Origin: Pedobacter puniceum
Lineage (GTDB): Bacteria > Bacteroidota > Bacteroidia > Sphingobacteriales > Sphingobacteriaceae
Length of the DNA stretch: 64,000 bases
NCBI RefSeq assembly: GCF_009674685.1
Contig: NZ_WKJI01000001.1
Coordinates: 930,001-994,000, forward strand
Reading direction: 5' to 3'
The first letter of the stretch is position 1. Each line of letters opens with the position of its first letter. Both the position numbers and the translations under genes were made by a program. Below the pieces are notes generated by a model. It ran no database searches and had not been told where the DNA came from. It worked only from the letters and a program-made list of their open reading frames with translations. Positions 16,715 through 25,675 of this stretch are shown piece after piece.

Positions 16715-18106
16715 TTAAATATATCCCAGAATCTTCAAAACTTGTTTACTGTTTTGCTCTTCGCCAAAAACCTCATAGTTAAAAGTTTCGTCTCTATTTC
16801 TTCTGATGATGACATGCTTAGGAGAAGGTAATAAGCAATGGTGTATACCACCGTATCCACTTAAAACTTCTTGATAAGCACCCGTATGGAAGAAACCCAA
16901 ATATTGTACTTTACGTGTTTTAGGCATAAAAACGCTGTTCATGTGTGCTTCTTGGTTGTAATAATCTTGTCCGTCGCAGGTAATACCACCTAAGTTAACA
17001 CGTTCATATTCAGCATCCCAATTATTAATAGGTAATAAAATATAACGCTGATTTAATGCCCAAACATCAGGAAGGTTAGTGATAAAAGAACCATCAAGCA
17101 TTAACCACTTTTCACGATCGTTTTGTTGTTTTCTACCTAGTACTTTGTATAGGATACCAGAAGCTTCGGCACAAGTGTATTTGCCAAATTCGGTAATAAT
17201 ATCTGGTTCCATTACCTCATGTTCGGCACAAATTTCTTTAATACGTTTTACAATCTCATTGATCATGTATTCATAATCAAAATCAAATACCAAAGAATCT
17301 TTAAATGGCATACCACCACCAATATCTAAAGTATCTAATTCTGGATTGATTTTCTTGAACTTACAATATAAGGTAACGTATTTTTCTAACTCGTTCCAAT
17401 AATAAGGTGTATCAGAAATACCAGAGTTGATGAAAAAGTGTAGTAGTTTAACTCTAAAATTAGGGTTTTTGCTGATTTTAGAATTATAAAAGTCTATAAC
17501 ATCTTCTTGTCTTATTCCTAAACGTGAGGTGTAGAACTGAGAATCTGGCTGCTCTTCTGCTGCAATTCTAATTCCTAAGTTACAAGGGATATCTAGCTCA
17601 ACTTCATCATCATATAAATTAAACTCTTCTTTATTGTCTAAAACAGGGATAATATTTGTAAAACCATCATGCAACATATCTATAATATATTGCTTGTATT
17701 GAAAAGTTTTAAAACCGTTACAAATAACCGTAATATCTTTAGTAACTGCACCTTTCTTCTCCAAAGCATCAATCATAGGCATATCAAAAGCTGACGATGT
17801 TTCTAAGTGAATATCATTCTTTAAAGCTTCCTCTACAATATGCTTAAAGTGCGAGCTTTTGGTACAATAGCAGTATTTATAACTACCACGATAGTTGTTT
17901 TTAAGAATAGCAGTTTGAAATAGAATCTTGGCCTGCTGAATTTTTTTACTGATGATAGGTAAATAGGTGAAGCGCAGGGGAGTACCGTACGTTTCAATCA
18001 TCTCCATTAGGTTTAGATCATGAAAATATAATTCATCATCAATAATGTCAAAACCTTCTTGTGGGAAACCAACACTGAGGTCTAAGAATTCTTCGTAACT
18101 CTGCAT
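16715..18106 (-). CDS. speA: arginine decarboxylase (PLP-dependent, fold III)
   Basis: 463 aa. The alanine-racemase-fold PLP Lys is in KYCYCTKSSHFKHIVEEAL (about residue 83). LDIGGGMPF binds the PLP phosphate, and the C-terminal half has FGKYTCAEA and GGITCDGQDYYN. The protein resembles the compact arginine decarboxylases of Bacteroidota rather than the ~650-aa E. coli SpeA. Product would be agmatine. It is followed upstream on the same strand by two guanidine-modifying hydrolase genes, suggesting a shared arginine theme, although 91 bp of AT-rich DNA separate them. Confidence 0.85.
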   Translation of the reverse strand: MQSYEEFLDLSVGFPQEGFDIIDDELYFHDLNLMEMIETYGTPLRFTYLPIISKKIQQAKILFQTAILKNNYRGSYKYCYCTKSSHFKHIVEEALKNDIHLETSSAFDMPMIDALEKKGAVTKDITVICNGFKTFQYKQYIIDMLHDGFTNIIPVLDNKEEFNLYDDEVELDIPCNLGIRIAAEEQPDSQFYTSRLGIRQEDVIDFYNSKISKNPNFRVKLLHFFINSGISDTPYYWNELEKYVTLYCKFKKINPELDTLDIGGGMPFKDSLVFDFDYEYMINEIVKRIKEICAEHEVMEPDIITEFGKYTCAEASGILYKVLGRKQQNDREKWLMLDGSFITNLPDVWALNQRYILLPINNWDAEYERVNLGGITCDGQDYYNQEAHMNSVFMPKTRKVQYLGFFHTGAYQEVLSGYGGIHHCLLPSPKHVIIRRNRDETFNYEVFGEEQNSKQVLKILGYI

Positions 18107-18197
18107 TCTTTAGAATAAAATTTTCGCAAAAATGTAATTAAAAAATGAAAAAATGTTAGTCTTATTGTAAAATTAATTTGAATATACTTTTGCGCTA

Positions 18198-19112
18198 TTA
18201 TAGAGACGGTAAATGAACTTCAGCTATCATGCATCGGGCACTTCCACCACCGTTTTTTTCTATGGTTTCTAAAGGCGCTTCTACTATTTTTACAAACTGT
18301 TCTATTTCTTGTATTTGTTTAGGGTTTAAGCTATTGTAGGCACTTCTAGACATCACCAAAAGGTGCTCGCCATTTGTGTTTTGTAACGCTAACATGTTTC
18401 CTGCAAATTGATTCATTTGTGCTAAAGAAATCTCTATCAGTAATTTGCCAGTTTTACTTAAACTGTCTTTTATAAGTTGTTGCTCTTTTAAATCTTTAAC
18501 AGCAGCGAGACAAACTACAGCAAATTTTGGAGCTACGCACATCATCACGTTAGTATGGTAAATAGCTAAGCCTTTATCATCTTCTGCATGAAACATCATA
18601 GCTGTGTAACCGCTTTGTTTACAAAATTCATGTAAAACTTCTTGATGCGTTCTGGCAGATAAGCAAGCATAAGCTATTTTATTTTCACGGTCTAGCACCA
18701 TGCTACCCGTACCCTCTAAAAATTTATGCTCTTTCTCATAAAAGCTTAAATCTTTTAATGCTTTAACCTGATAATGCTTTTTTAAACTTTCAATAATATC
18801 TAATCTTCTTTCTTGCCTGCGGTTTTCTGCTAGCATTGGGTAAAGAAAAATTTCACCGTTTTCATGAAAAGAAATCCAGTTGTTGGGGAATATAGAGTCG
18901 GGGGTGTGTGGCTCTAAAGTATCTTGTATAATATTAATATTAAGTTTATTAGCTCTCAATACTTCAACAAAAGCATCAAATTCTTTTAAAGCTTTTTCTT
19001 GTACTTCTTCTTGAGCAGTTTGTGCATCCTGAAAAGCATTACTATCTAGTGTTTGTTGGTTAAGCGCAAAGGCAACGGGCCTAATCATTAATATCTGAGA
19101 TGTGGTTTGCAT
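18198..19112 (-). CDS. ctlX: CtlX-like amidinotransferase-fold hydrolase
   Basis: 304 aa. The start (QILMIRPVAFALNQQT), the PNNWISFHENGEIFLYPM block, EGTGSMVLDRENKIAYACLSARTH, and the C-terminal NGGGSARCMIAEVHLP with the catalytic Cys match the CtlX branch of the amidinotransferase/dimethylargininase superfamily, named for citrulline utilisation. It ends a two-gene unit with the arginine deiminase-like gene, 22 bp apart. Confidence 0.85.
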   Translation of the reverse strand: MQTTSQILMIRPVAFALNQQTLDSNAFQDAQTAQEEVQEKALKEFDAFVEVLRANKLNINIIQDTLEPHTPDSIFPNNWISFHENGEIFLYPMLAENRRQERRLDIIESLKKHYQVKALKDLSFYEKEHKFLEGTGSMVLDRENKIAYACLSARTHQEVLHEFCKQSGYTAMMFHAEDDKGLAIYHTNVMMCVAPKFAVVCLAAVKDLKEQQLIKDSLSKTGKLLIEISLAQMNQFAGNMLALQNTNGEHLLVMSRSAYNSLNPKQIQEIEQFVKIVEAPLETIEKNGGGSARCMIAEVHLPSL

Positions 19113-19134
19113 GGTGTCTCTTATTGATGAATCA

Positions 19135-20577
19135 TTAAATATCTGCTCTTAGTAAAGGCATACTCATACAGTGGAAACCACCACGAGCTCTTGATAGCTC
19201 TGCAGATGGCATAGTAATGAAAGTATCTGTTAAATCTTCTACCTGTAACTCGTTGTTTTCTAGCTTTTGCAGCAGTTTCTTTACTGGGATAACTTTAAAT
19301 CCTTTTTGCTTAAAAGCCTCAATGGTATGGTCGTTTCTATCATAACCCAAAACAACACCTTCTTTAATGGCAAGCAGGTTACAAGAATCTGTCCATTGCT
19401 CACGAGAATCAAAAGGAAATTTTTGGTTGCCAGAATAAATAAACTCTACTTTTTCTGTTGATTTTAAATCGTTTACACTGATATCTTCTAGTAAATCTTC
19501 AATACAAGCAAATCTTTTAGGATATTGAACTTTACCTTTAACAAATTGCGTAATTTCTGCTTTTTCTGATACTTGTTCTTTTAATAAATGGTCTATAGGT
19601 TCAGAACCATCGCCACTAAAATCTGCTTTACCAATAGCGTGTAAAATTACCCAAACATTGCGCTTAACCTGTGTAAAAACGGTATCTATGTGCATAAAAT
19701 CTCGCTTATGCGGAATTTTAACTACTGAAACTTTATCTACCACGTTCTTCTCAAATAGTATCTTTATAGCTTCGTTAATGCCACGAGCGGATGTTCTTTC
19801 GCTATGCCCAATAATCACATGGTTTTTGCTTACCACCATAACATCACCACCTTCCAAGGTGTTTTTTTCTACTTGCTCTTCACCAGGCCTCAAGAAATAT
19901 TGCAAAGAATCAGGAATTTCAATAATGTTCGCTTTATAAGCTTTAAATAAAGGGTGATTAAAGAAAATGTATTTTGCTAAAAGAGCTTCTCTGGAACGGG
20001 CTTTTTTAGCAGGTTTATTGAGTAAAACAAAATTATTGATGGTAATGCCTATATCTCTAGTAAAAATAAGATTTGGGATAGGCGCAAAAATCATAGTATC
20101 ATCATTTAAAGAACCAGAAATCATCACTTTAGCCAAATCCTCTGGTGATGTTTCTAATAACTCCTGCTGTAAAAGGTAATTGCAATCTTCTATGGCGCAA
20201 ACTGCCGCAACTAGCTTTTTCTTGATATTTTCATCAGTAAGGATGTCTTTTAATAAAAGCTGTATTTCTATTACTTTATCAGATTTATAAAAATTAGCAT
20301 GACCCGGCTTATAAAAATCTCTGCTTTTATCAGCATCAATATCTTTAAGCTTTCCTCTAATTTTAGTAGGGTCTAAAAAGTACAAGAGTAATTTTATATA
20401 ATAATCGTACTCGTCTTTTCTGATGGTATCTAAATGAACAATATCTTCAAACAACCAATCTTGCGCTTTAGATGGCACTACACGCCCCAATCCGCTATCC
20501 GGACTGTGTATGAGTAATCTTTCTAAAGTTCCAATTTCTGAGCTTACTTGTAATTTAAAATGTGGATCTAATAGCAT
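19135..20577 (-). CDS. arginine deiminase-like protein
   Basis: 480 aa. Conserved parts of the arginine deiminase family are present: IGTLERLLIHSPD at the N-terminus, FTRDIGITINN, LEGGDVMVVSKNHVIIGHSERTS, HKRDFMHIDTVFT with the catalytic His, and RGGFHCMSMPLLR with the catalytic Cys at the C-terminus. It would hydrolyse arginine to citrulline and ammonia, feeding CtlX downstream. It is longer than bacterial ArcA (about 410 aa) because of an insertion around residues 70-150. Confidence 0.85.
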   Translation of the reverse strand: MLLDPHFKLQVSSEIGTLERLLIHSPDSGLGRVVPSKAQDWLFEDIVHLDTIRKDEYDYYIKLLLYFLDPTKIRGKLKDIDADKSRDFYKPGHANFYKSDKVIEIQLLLKDILTDENIKKKLVAAVCAIEDCNYLLQQELLETSPEDLAKVMISGSLNDDTMIFAPIPNLIFTRDIGITINNFVLLNKPAKKARSREALLAKYIFFNHPLFKAYKANIIEIPDSLQYFLRPGEEQVEKNTLEGGDVMVVSKNHVIIGHSERTSARGINEAIKILFEKNVVDKVSVVKIPHKRDFMHIDTVFTQVKRNVWVILHAIGKADFSGDGSEPIDHLLKEQVSEKAEITQFVKGKVQYPKRFACIEDLLEDISVNDLKSTEKVEFIYSGNQKFPFDSREQWTDSCNLLAIKEGVVLGYDRNDHTIEAFKQKGFKVIPVKKLLQKLENNELQVEDLTDTFITMPSAELSRARGGFHCMSMPLLRADI

Positions 20578-20682
20578 AAATTTTATCTATTTACTCCAAT
20601 TTAACAGATTTACCTTAAAATATGTGTTAAGCTCATATAAAATTTACAATAGTAGGTCCCTCAATCATCTAACATAAAACAA

Positions 20683-20690
20683 TATCTTTG
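20683..20690 (+). promoter_or_regulatory. -7 element TATCTTTG for mnmE
   Basis: TATCTTTG ends 7 bp before the mnmE ATG, so the transcript would be nearly leaderless. No matching -33 TTG at 19-21 bp. Confidence 0.5.
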
Positions 20691-20697
20691 CAGGTAT

Positions 20698-22083
20698 ATG
20701 TCTTTACATCAAGAAGAAACCATTGTTGCTTTGGCAACACCAGCAGGAATAGGGGCAATTGGCGTTATCAGGCTATCAGGGCCAGAAGCTATAAGCATCA
20801 CCAATAAAGTATTTTATGGTAAAAATTTAGAAACCCAAGACTCACATACCATACATTTTGGAACCATAAGAGATGAGGGTTTTATTATTGATGAAGTTTT
20901 AGTTTCGCTTTTTATAGCTCCAAAATCATATACCAAAGAGAATGTGGTGGAAATTAGCTGCCATGGCTCAGATTATATCATTGCCAGCATCATTAAATTG
21001 ATGATTAAAAATGGTGCTAGAGCAGCAAAAGCGGGCGAATTTACTTTAAGAGCTTTTTTAAATGGTGGCTTAGATTTATCTCAGGCAGAAGCTGTTGCAG
21101 ATTTAATTGCTTCAAGTTCAAAATCGGCACACCAGCTGGCTTTACAGCAGATGCGTGGTGGTTTTTCTAACGAGTTGAAAAACTTAAGAGAGCAATTGAT
21201 TCATTTTGCTTCTATGATAGAGTTGGAATTAGATTTTAGCGAAGAAGATGTAGAATTTGCAAACCGCGACCAGCTTAAACAACTTATTTTGGCTATTAAT
21301 AAAGTAGTTTTAAGGTTAATACAATCTTTTGAGATGGGTAATGTCATTAAAAACGGCATACCCGTTGTAATTGCAGGAAAGCCCAACGTTGGGAAATCTA
21401 CCTTGTTAAATGTTTTATTAAATGAGGAAAGAGCCATCGTTTCTGATATTGCTGGTACTACCAGAGATACCGTAGAAGACGAAATTACTTTGCAAGGTGT
21501 GCGTTTTAGATTTATTGATACCGCTGGGATAAGAGAAACAGCAGACATTATTGAAGCAAAAGGAGTAGAGCGCACTTTTGAGAAGATAAAATCATCGGCC
21601 ATTGTGCTTTATCTGTTCGACCCAAGAGAGACATCCTTAACAGAATTAAAAGCTATTATTGATGATTTACAACAAGTTATCCAAGAAAATAATAGCAAGT
21701 TACTTTTGGTAGCCAATAAAACCGATGAAACACAGGTTAACGATGCCTTAAGTGGCTTTGAATCTTTAGGCGAGATTTTATATATCTCAGCAAAGGAAAA
21801 ACACAATATTCAATTATTAGAAGATGAGCTTTTAAAAGCAGCAAACCTTAGTCAAATCAATAAAGATGAAGTGATTGTAAGCAATATCCGTCATTTAGAG
21901 GCTTTACAAAAAACAGAAGCATTATTAAGCCGAGTTTTAAACGGTATAGATAACCCTGTAACTTCCGACTTTTTAGCTATGGATATTAAACAGGCTTTAT
22001 ACTATCTGGGTGAAATAACTGGCACCGTTACTACGGATGATTTGTTGGAGAATATATTTAGTAAGTTTTGTATTGGGAAGTAG
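20698..22083 (+). CDS. mnmE: tRNA uridine-5-carboxymethylaminomethyl modification GTPase MnmE
   Basis: 461 aa, full length. N-terminal folate-binding domain (IVALATPAGIGAIGVIRLSG, EISCHGSDYI), central G domain with GKPNVGKSTLLN, DIAGTTRDTVED, DTAGIRETADIIE and NKTD, and the invariant C-terminal FCIGK with the catalytic Cys. With MnmG it modifies U34 of certain tRNAs. It is the last clearly core gene before the defence island. Confidence 0.97.
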   Translation: MSLHQEETIVALATPAGIGAIGVIRLSGPEAISITNKVFYGKNLETQDSHTIHFGTIRDEGFIIDEVLVSLFIAPKSYTKENVVEISCHGSDYIIASIIKLMIKNGARAAKAGEFTLRAFLNGGLDLSQAEAVADLIASSSKSAHQLALQQMRGGFSNELKNLREQLIHFASMIELELDFSEEDVEFANRDQLKQLILAINKVVLRLIQSFEMGNVIKNGIPVVIAGKPNVGKSTLLNVLLNEERAIVSDIAGTTRDTVEDEITLQGVRFRFIDTAGIRETADIIEAKGVERTFEKIKSSAIVLYLFDPRETSLTELKAIIDDLQQVIQENNSKLLLVANKTDETQVNDALSGFESLGEILYISAKEKHNIQLLEDELLKAANLSQINKDEVIVSNIRHLEALQKTEALLSRVLNGIDNPVTSDFLAMDIKQALYYLGEITGTVTTDDLLENIFSKFCIGK

Positions 22084-22171
22084 ATTTTTTATTGACCTAA
22101 TTGTGTGTTGGCTTTCGCCGATGTATAAGAAGATTTATTAATGAAGTTTCTTACCTTGTAAAAATTGAAAA

Positions 22172-22229
22172 TTATATGTTATAGCATATAAATCATTGTT
22201 TTTCGTGAATTTTATATGTAAAAGCATAT
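22172..22229. promoter_or_regulatory. twin dyad operators upstream of the methyltransferase gene
   Basis: TTATATG-N6-CATATAA at 22172-22191 (perfect 7-bp arms) and TATATG-TAAAAG-CATAT at 22213-22229, exactly 40 bp apart centre to centre. The spacing of about four helical turns and the conserved sequence of both arms suggest binding sites of a dimeric HTH regulator. They lie upstream of the likely promoter, the usual position for activation. No such regulator gene is seen in the island. Confidence 0.45.
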
Positions 22230-22260
22230 TGAAAAAATAGTTTTTTTGCTTAAATCCTTA

Positions 22261-22292
22261 TTTGCAAAACTATTAACTTAAAATTATATTTA
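22261..22292 (+). promoter_or_regulatory. probable promoter of the defence island methyltransferase
   Basis: TTTG (22261-22264), 20 bases, then TATATTTA (22285-22292), one mismatch from TAnnTTTG. It lies 45 bp before the ATG. Confidence 0.45.
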
Positions 22293-22336
22293 CCAAATCC
22301 CAAAATTTAATACCATCATATTATTACAGAACCTAC

Positions 22337-25300
22337 ATGGATAACCTAATAAATAATTTCTCCATTGATGCTTTACAAAGCTTTTTTTACAACAAAATAT
22401 CAAGCTTTAAACCTATTAAAGAAAATCTTTCGGACATTTTATTAAAAAATAATTTCAACCAGTTTACTGATTTATTAAAAATAGGCGAAACCACTTTTAA
22501 TGGCTCCGAAGATTTATTGGTTTTTACATGTAAAGCAAAAACTATTTTATCAGAACGTTCTTCAAAAAAACAACAGTTTGAAATTGCTAAAAAAGTCCTA
22601 AAAGAAGATTTTAAAGATGGTGCCATCTTTGTTTTTTATGATGATGCAGGTAGTTTTAGATTTTCTTTCCTCCGTAAAAACTACGGAAATAAGGAGCAGA
22701 AATTCACGACTTGGAAACGCTATACCTACTACATAGAGAAAGATAAAACTAACAAAACCTTTAAAAATAGAATTGGAAATGCCGATTTTTCCTCTTTAGA
22801 CGCAATACAAAAAGCTTTCAGTGTAGAGAAACTGACTGAAGATTTTTATAAAGAGCTTTTCGCGTGGTATCAATGGACATTATCAGAAGAAATTGGGGTA
22901 ACGTTTCCAAACAATACAGAAACACATGAAGATGACCGAGTAAAATTAGAAGAACAGATTATACGTTTGATAACTAGATTATTATTCGTCTGGTTTATTA
23001 AACAGAAAAAACTTGTTCCTGCTCATTTATTTGATACTGAAAATTTAAAAAACTATTTAAAAGATTTCAATCCTAATAGTAAAGAAGATGGCAATTATTA
23101 CAATGCCATTTTACAAAACCTATTCTTTGCAACATTAAACAAGGAAATCTCCGAAAGAGCATTCTCAAAATTAGTTAAAGAACGAGATATAAAAACATTA
23201 TACCGTTATGCAGAAATGTTTTCAATCTCTGAAACAGAAGTTTTAGCCTTATTTAACCAAGTACCTTTCCTAAATGGTGGTTTGTTTGAATGTTTAGATA
23301 AAACAGAAAAAATGAACGGTACTAACCAAGTCTTAGATGGCTTTAGTAAAAACCCTACTAAATCTGCTAATGGTAATTTTAAGCACCGGGCATTTATCCC
23401 AAATTGTATCTTTTTTGATGATAAAAAAGGTATAATTCCACTTTTAGAACGCTACAACTTTACGGTAGAAGAAAATGCTCCAAATGAGATACAGGTTGCG
23501 CTAGACCCAGAATTATTAGGTAATGTTTTTGAAAATTTATTAGGTGCTTTTAACCCAGAAACTAAAGAAACTGCTCGTAAACAATCAGGGTCTTTTTATA
23601 CTCCAAAAGAAATTGTAAGTTATATGGTAGATGAAAGCTTAATCTTTTATCTGCATAATAGCTTTCCAAATTTAAAAGAAGAAAGTATCCGAGAACTATT
23701 TACAGCAGAAGAATTACCACTTGATTTTGCTAATAACCAAGCACTTTGTGAAGAAGTATCCTTAAAATTAAAAGAAATTAAAATATTAGACCCTGCTTGT
23801 GGTTCTGGTGCTTTTCCAATGGGTATTTTAAACAGAATGGTAGAGGTATTAGAAAAACTAGCTTGTCATAAAGAAAAATCTATTTACGATTTAAAACTTC
23901 ATTTAATAGAAGAATGTATTTATGGGGTTGATATACAAACCATAGCAGTACAAATAAGCAAGTTGCGTTTCTTTATATCGCTTATTGTGGAAGAACACGA
24001 TATTGATTTTACAAATCATCAAAACAACTATGGGATTCTTACCTTACCAAATTTAGAAACAAAATTTGTAGCTGCTAACACTTTAATTGGTATAAAACGT
24101 AAACCAGCGCAACACAATTTATTCGAAAATCCACAAATTGACCAAACTAAAGAAGATTTATTAGAAATTAGAAAAGAGCATTTCTACGCTAAAACAGCTA
24201 ATCGTAAAAAAACTTTGAGAGAAAAGGATGCCGAGTTAAGAGAAAAACTATCACTACTACTTCAAAACAATAACGATTATACGGCTGAAGATGCCATACA
24301 ATTTTCAAAGTGGAATCCTTACGACCAAAATGCTAGCTCTCCATTTTTTGATGTAGAATGGATGTTCGGCTTAAAAAGTGTAAGTGCTAATGAAGGTTGT
24401 TTTGATGTTGTGATTGGGAATCCACCTTATGTTCAATTACAAAAAGACGGCGGTAGACTAGCAAAAATGTATGATAAATTAGGCTATAAAACTTTTGAAA
24501 GAATGGGAGATATTTATTCGCTTTTTTATGAAAAAGGTAATCAAATTTTGAAAAATGGTGGATGTTTAACATATATAACAAGTAATAAATGGATGAGGGC
24601 TGGATATGGAGAAAGTACAAGAAGATATTTTGCAGAAAAAACTAATCCAATTTTACTAATTGATTTTGCTGGACACAAAATATTTGATAATGCAACTGTA
24701 GATACAAATATCTTAATGTTTCAAAACGCTAAAAATGAAGGTGAAACAAAATCCTGTATAGTTAAAAAAAAATGGGATGATAGTTTACATAATTATGTTA
24801 ATGATAATCAAACTATAAATAGTTTTACCTCATCTAATAGTTGGATTGTTTTAAGCCCAATAGAATTAGGAATTAAAGAAAAAATAGAAAAAATAGGTAC
24901 ACCACTTAAAGATTGGGATGTAAATATTTATCGAGGAATTCTCACAGGTTACAATGAAGCCTTTATTATTGATGGTAAAAAGAAGGATGAGTTAATAGCA
25001 GAAGATCCAAAATCTGCCGAAATTATTAGACCTATTTTAAGAGGTAGGGATATAAAACGTTATTCATACGAATTTGCTGAATTATATATAATTGCCATGT
25101 TTCCAAGTAAAAAATATGATATTGAAAATTATCCCGCTGTAAAACAGCATCTTTTAAGTTTTGGATATGATAGATTGAAACAAACTGGAGATAAAGGCGC
25201 CAGAAAGAAAACAACCAATAAATGGTACGAAACACAAGATAGTATAGGTTATTGGGAGGATTTTTATAAACAAAAAATAATCTATCCAAACATGACTAAA

Positions 25301-25675
25301 TATCTACCATTTGTATTTGATGATAAGGGATATTTAACAAACCAAAAGTGTTTTATTATTACAGGGGAGAATATCGCTTTTTTAACTGCTTTTTTAAATT
25401 CTTCTCTTTTTAAATATTGTTTTAAAGATAACTTTCCTGAATTATTGGGAGGAACAAGAGAGTTAAGTAAAATATTTTTTGAAAAGATACCTGTATTGCA
25501 AGTTTCAGAAGATATTAATACTGAATTTGAAAGATTAATTAATCAACTTCAAGATTCCATCAATAATAGTCAAGTAACTCAACTACTTGAGATACAAATT
25601 GATAATAAAATTTTTGATTTATATTGTTTAAATAATGAAGAACGAGAAATTATTGGTTTTATTGAGATTGAATAA
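22337..25675 (+). CDS. Eco57I-like N6-adenine DNA methyltransferase with switchable C-terminal specificity domain
   Basis: 1112 aa. SAM-binding motif I is ILDPACGSGAFPMG (about residue 483) and catalytic motif IV is VVIGNPPYVQ (about 694), the layout of Eco57I/type IIG and PglX-like enzymes. The N-terminal ~450 residues are helical with no nuclease motif I can call safely. From about residue 898 (RPILRGRDIK) to the end is the TaqI-like target-recognition region, with a conserved EDFYKQKII in its middle (973-982). Both segments are encoded within inverted repeats shared with a silent cassette on the other strand, so residues 898-1112 are the currently expressed version of a switchable end. Partner genes downstream (AlbA_2 ATPase, PLD-helicase) suggest it is the self-marking arm of a defence system. 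Confidence 0.88.
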   Translation: MDNLINNFSIDALQSFFYNKISSFKPIKENLSDILLKNNFNQFTDLLKIGETTFNGSEDLLVFTCKAKTILSERSSKKQQFEIAKKVLKEDFKDGAIFVFYDDAGSFRFSFLRKNYGNKEQKFTTWKRYTYYIEKDKTNKTFKNRIGNADFSSLDAIQKAFSVEKLTEDFYKELFAWYQWTLSEEIGVTFPNNTETHEDDRVKLEEQIIRLITRLLFVWFIKQKKLVPAHLFDTENLKNYLKDFNPNSKEDGNYYNAILQNLFFATLNKEISERAFSKLVKERDIKTLYRYAEMFSISETEVLALFNQVPFLNGGLFECLDKTEKMNGTNQVLDGFSKNPTKSANGNFKHRAFIPNCIFFDDKKGIIPLLERYNFTVEENAPNEIQVALDPELLGNVFENLLGAFNPETKETARKQSGSFYTPKEIVSYMVDESLIFYLHNSFPNLKEESIRELFTAEELPLDFANNQALCEEVSLKLKEIKILDPACGSGAFPMGILNRMVEVLEKLACHKEKSIYDLKLHLIEECIYGVDIQTIAVQISKLRFFISLIVEEHDIDFTNHQNNYGILTLPNLETKFVAANTLIGIKRKPAQHNLFENPQIDQTKEDLLEIRKEHFYAKTANRKKTLREKDAELREKLSLLLQNNNDYTAEDAIQFSKWNPYDQNASSPFFDVEWMFGLKSVSANEGCFDVVIGNPPYVQLQKDGGRLAKMYDKLGYKTFERMGDIYSLFYEKGNQILKNGGCLTYITSNKWMRAGYGESTRRYFAEKTNPILLIDFAGHKIFDNATVDTNILMFQNAKNEGETKSCIVKKKWDDSLHNYVNDNQTINSFTSSNSWIVLSPIELGIKEKIEKIGTPLKDWDVNIYRGILTGYNEAFIIDGKKKDELIAEDPKSAEIIRPILRGRDIKRYSYEFAELYIIAMFPSKKYDIENYPAVKQHLLSFGYDRLKQTGDKGARKKTTNKWYETQDSIGYWEDFYKQKIIYPNMTKYLPFVFDDKGYLTNQKCFIITGENIAFLTAFLNSSLFKYCFKDNFPELLGGTRELSKIFFEKIPVLQVSEDINTEFERLINQLQDSINNSQVTQLLEIQIDNKIFDLYCLNNEEREIIGFIEIE
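25027..25044 (+). repeat. outer inverted repeat, left copy (probable invertase crossover site)
   Basis: 18-bp TAGACCTATTTTAAGAGG, identical to the complement of 26278-26295. It encodes RPILRG in the methyltransferase. The 14-bp core CCTATTTTAAGAGG is an imperfect dyad (CCTnTT-nn-AAnAGG) with a 2-bp centre, as expected of a serine-recombinase site. Weaker similarity continues rightwards for about 40 bp. Confidence 0.8.
25255..25281 (+). repeat. inner inverted repeat, left copy
   Basis: 27 bp (GGAGGATTTTTATAAACAAA...) identical to the complement of 26047-26073. It encodes EDFYKQKII in the middle of the specificity region. Flanking DNA on both sides differs between copies, so identity this long at synonymous positions points to recombination. 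Confidence 0.8.

Noticed and set aside
18184-18191. TACTTTTG on the plus strand as a promoter
   Set aside because: Both flanking genes are on the minus strand and nothing downstream on the plus strand would use it; likely chance or antisense.
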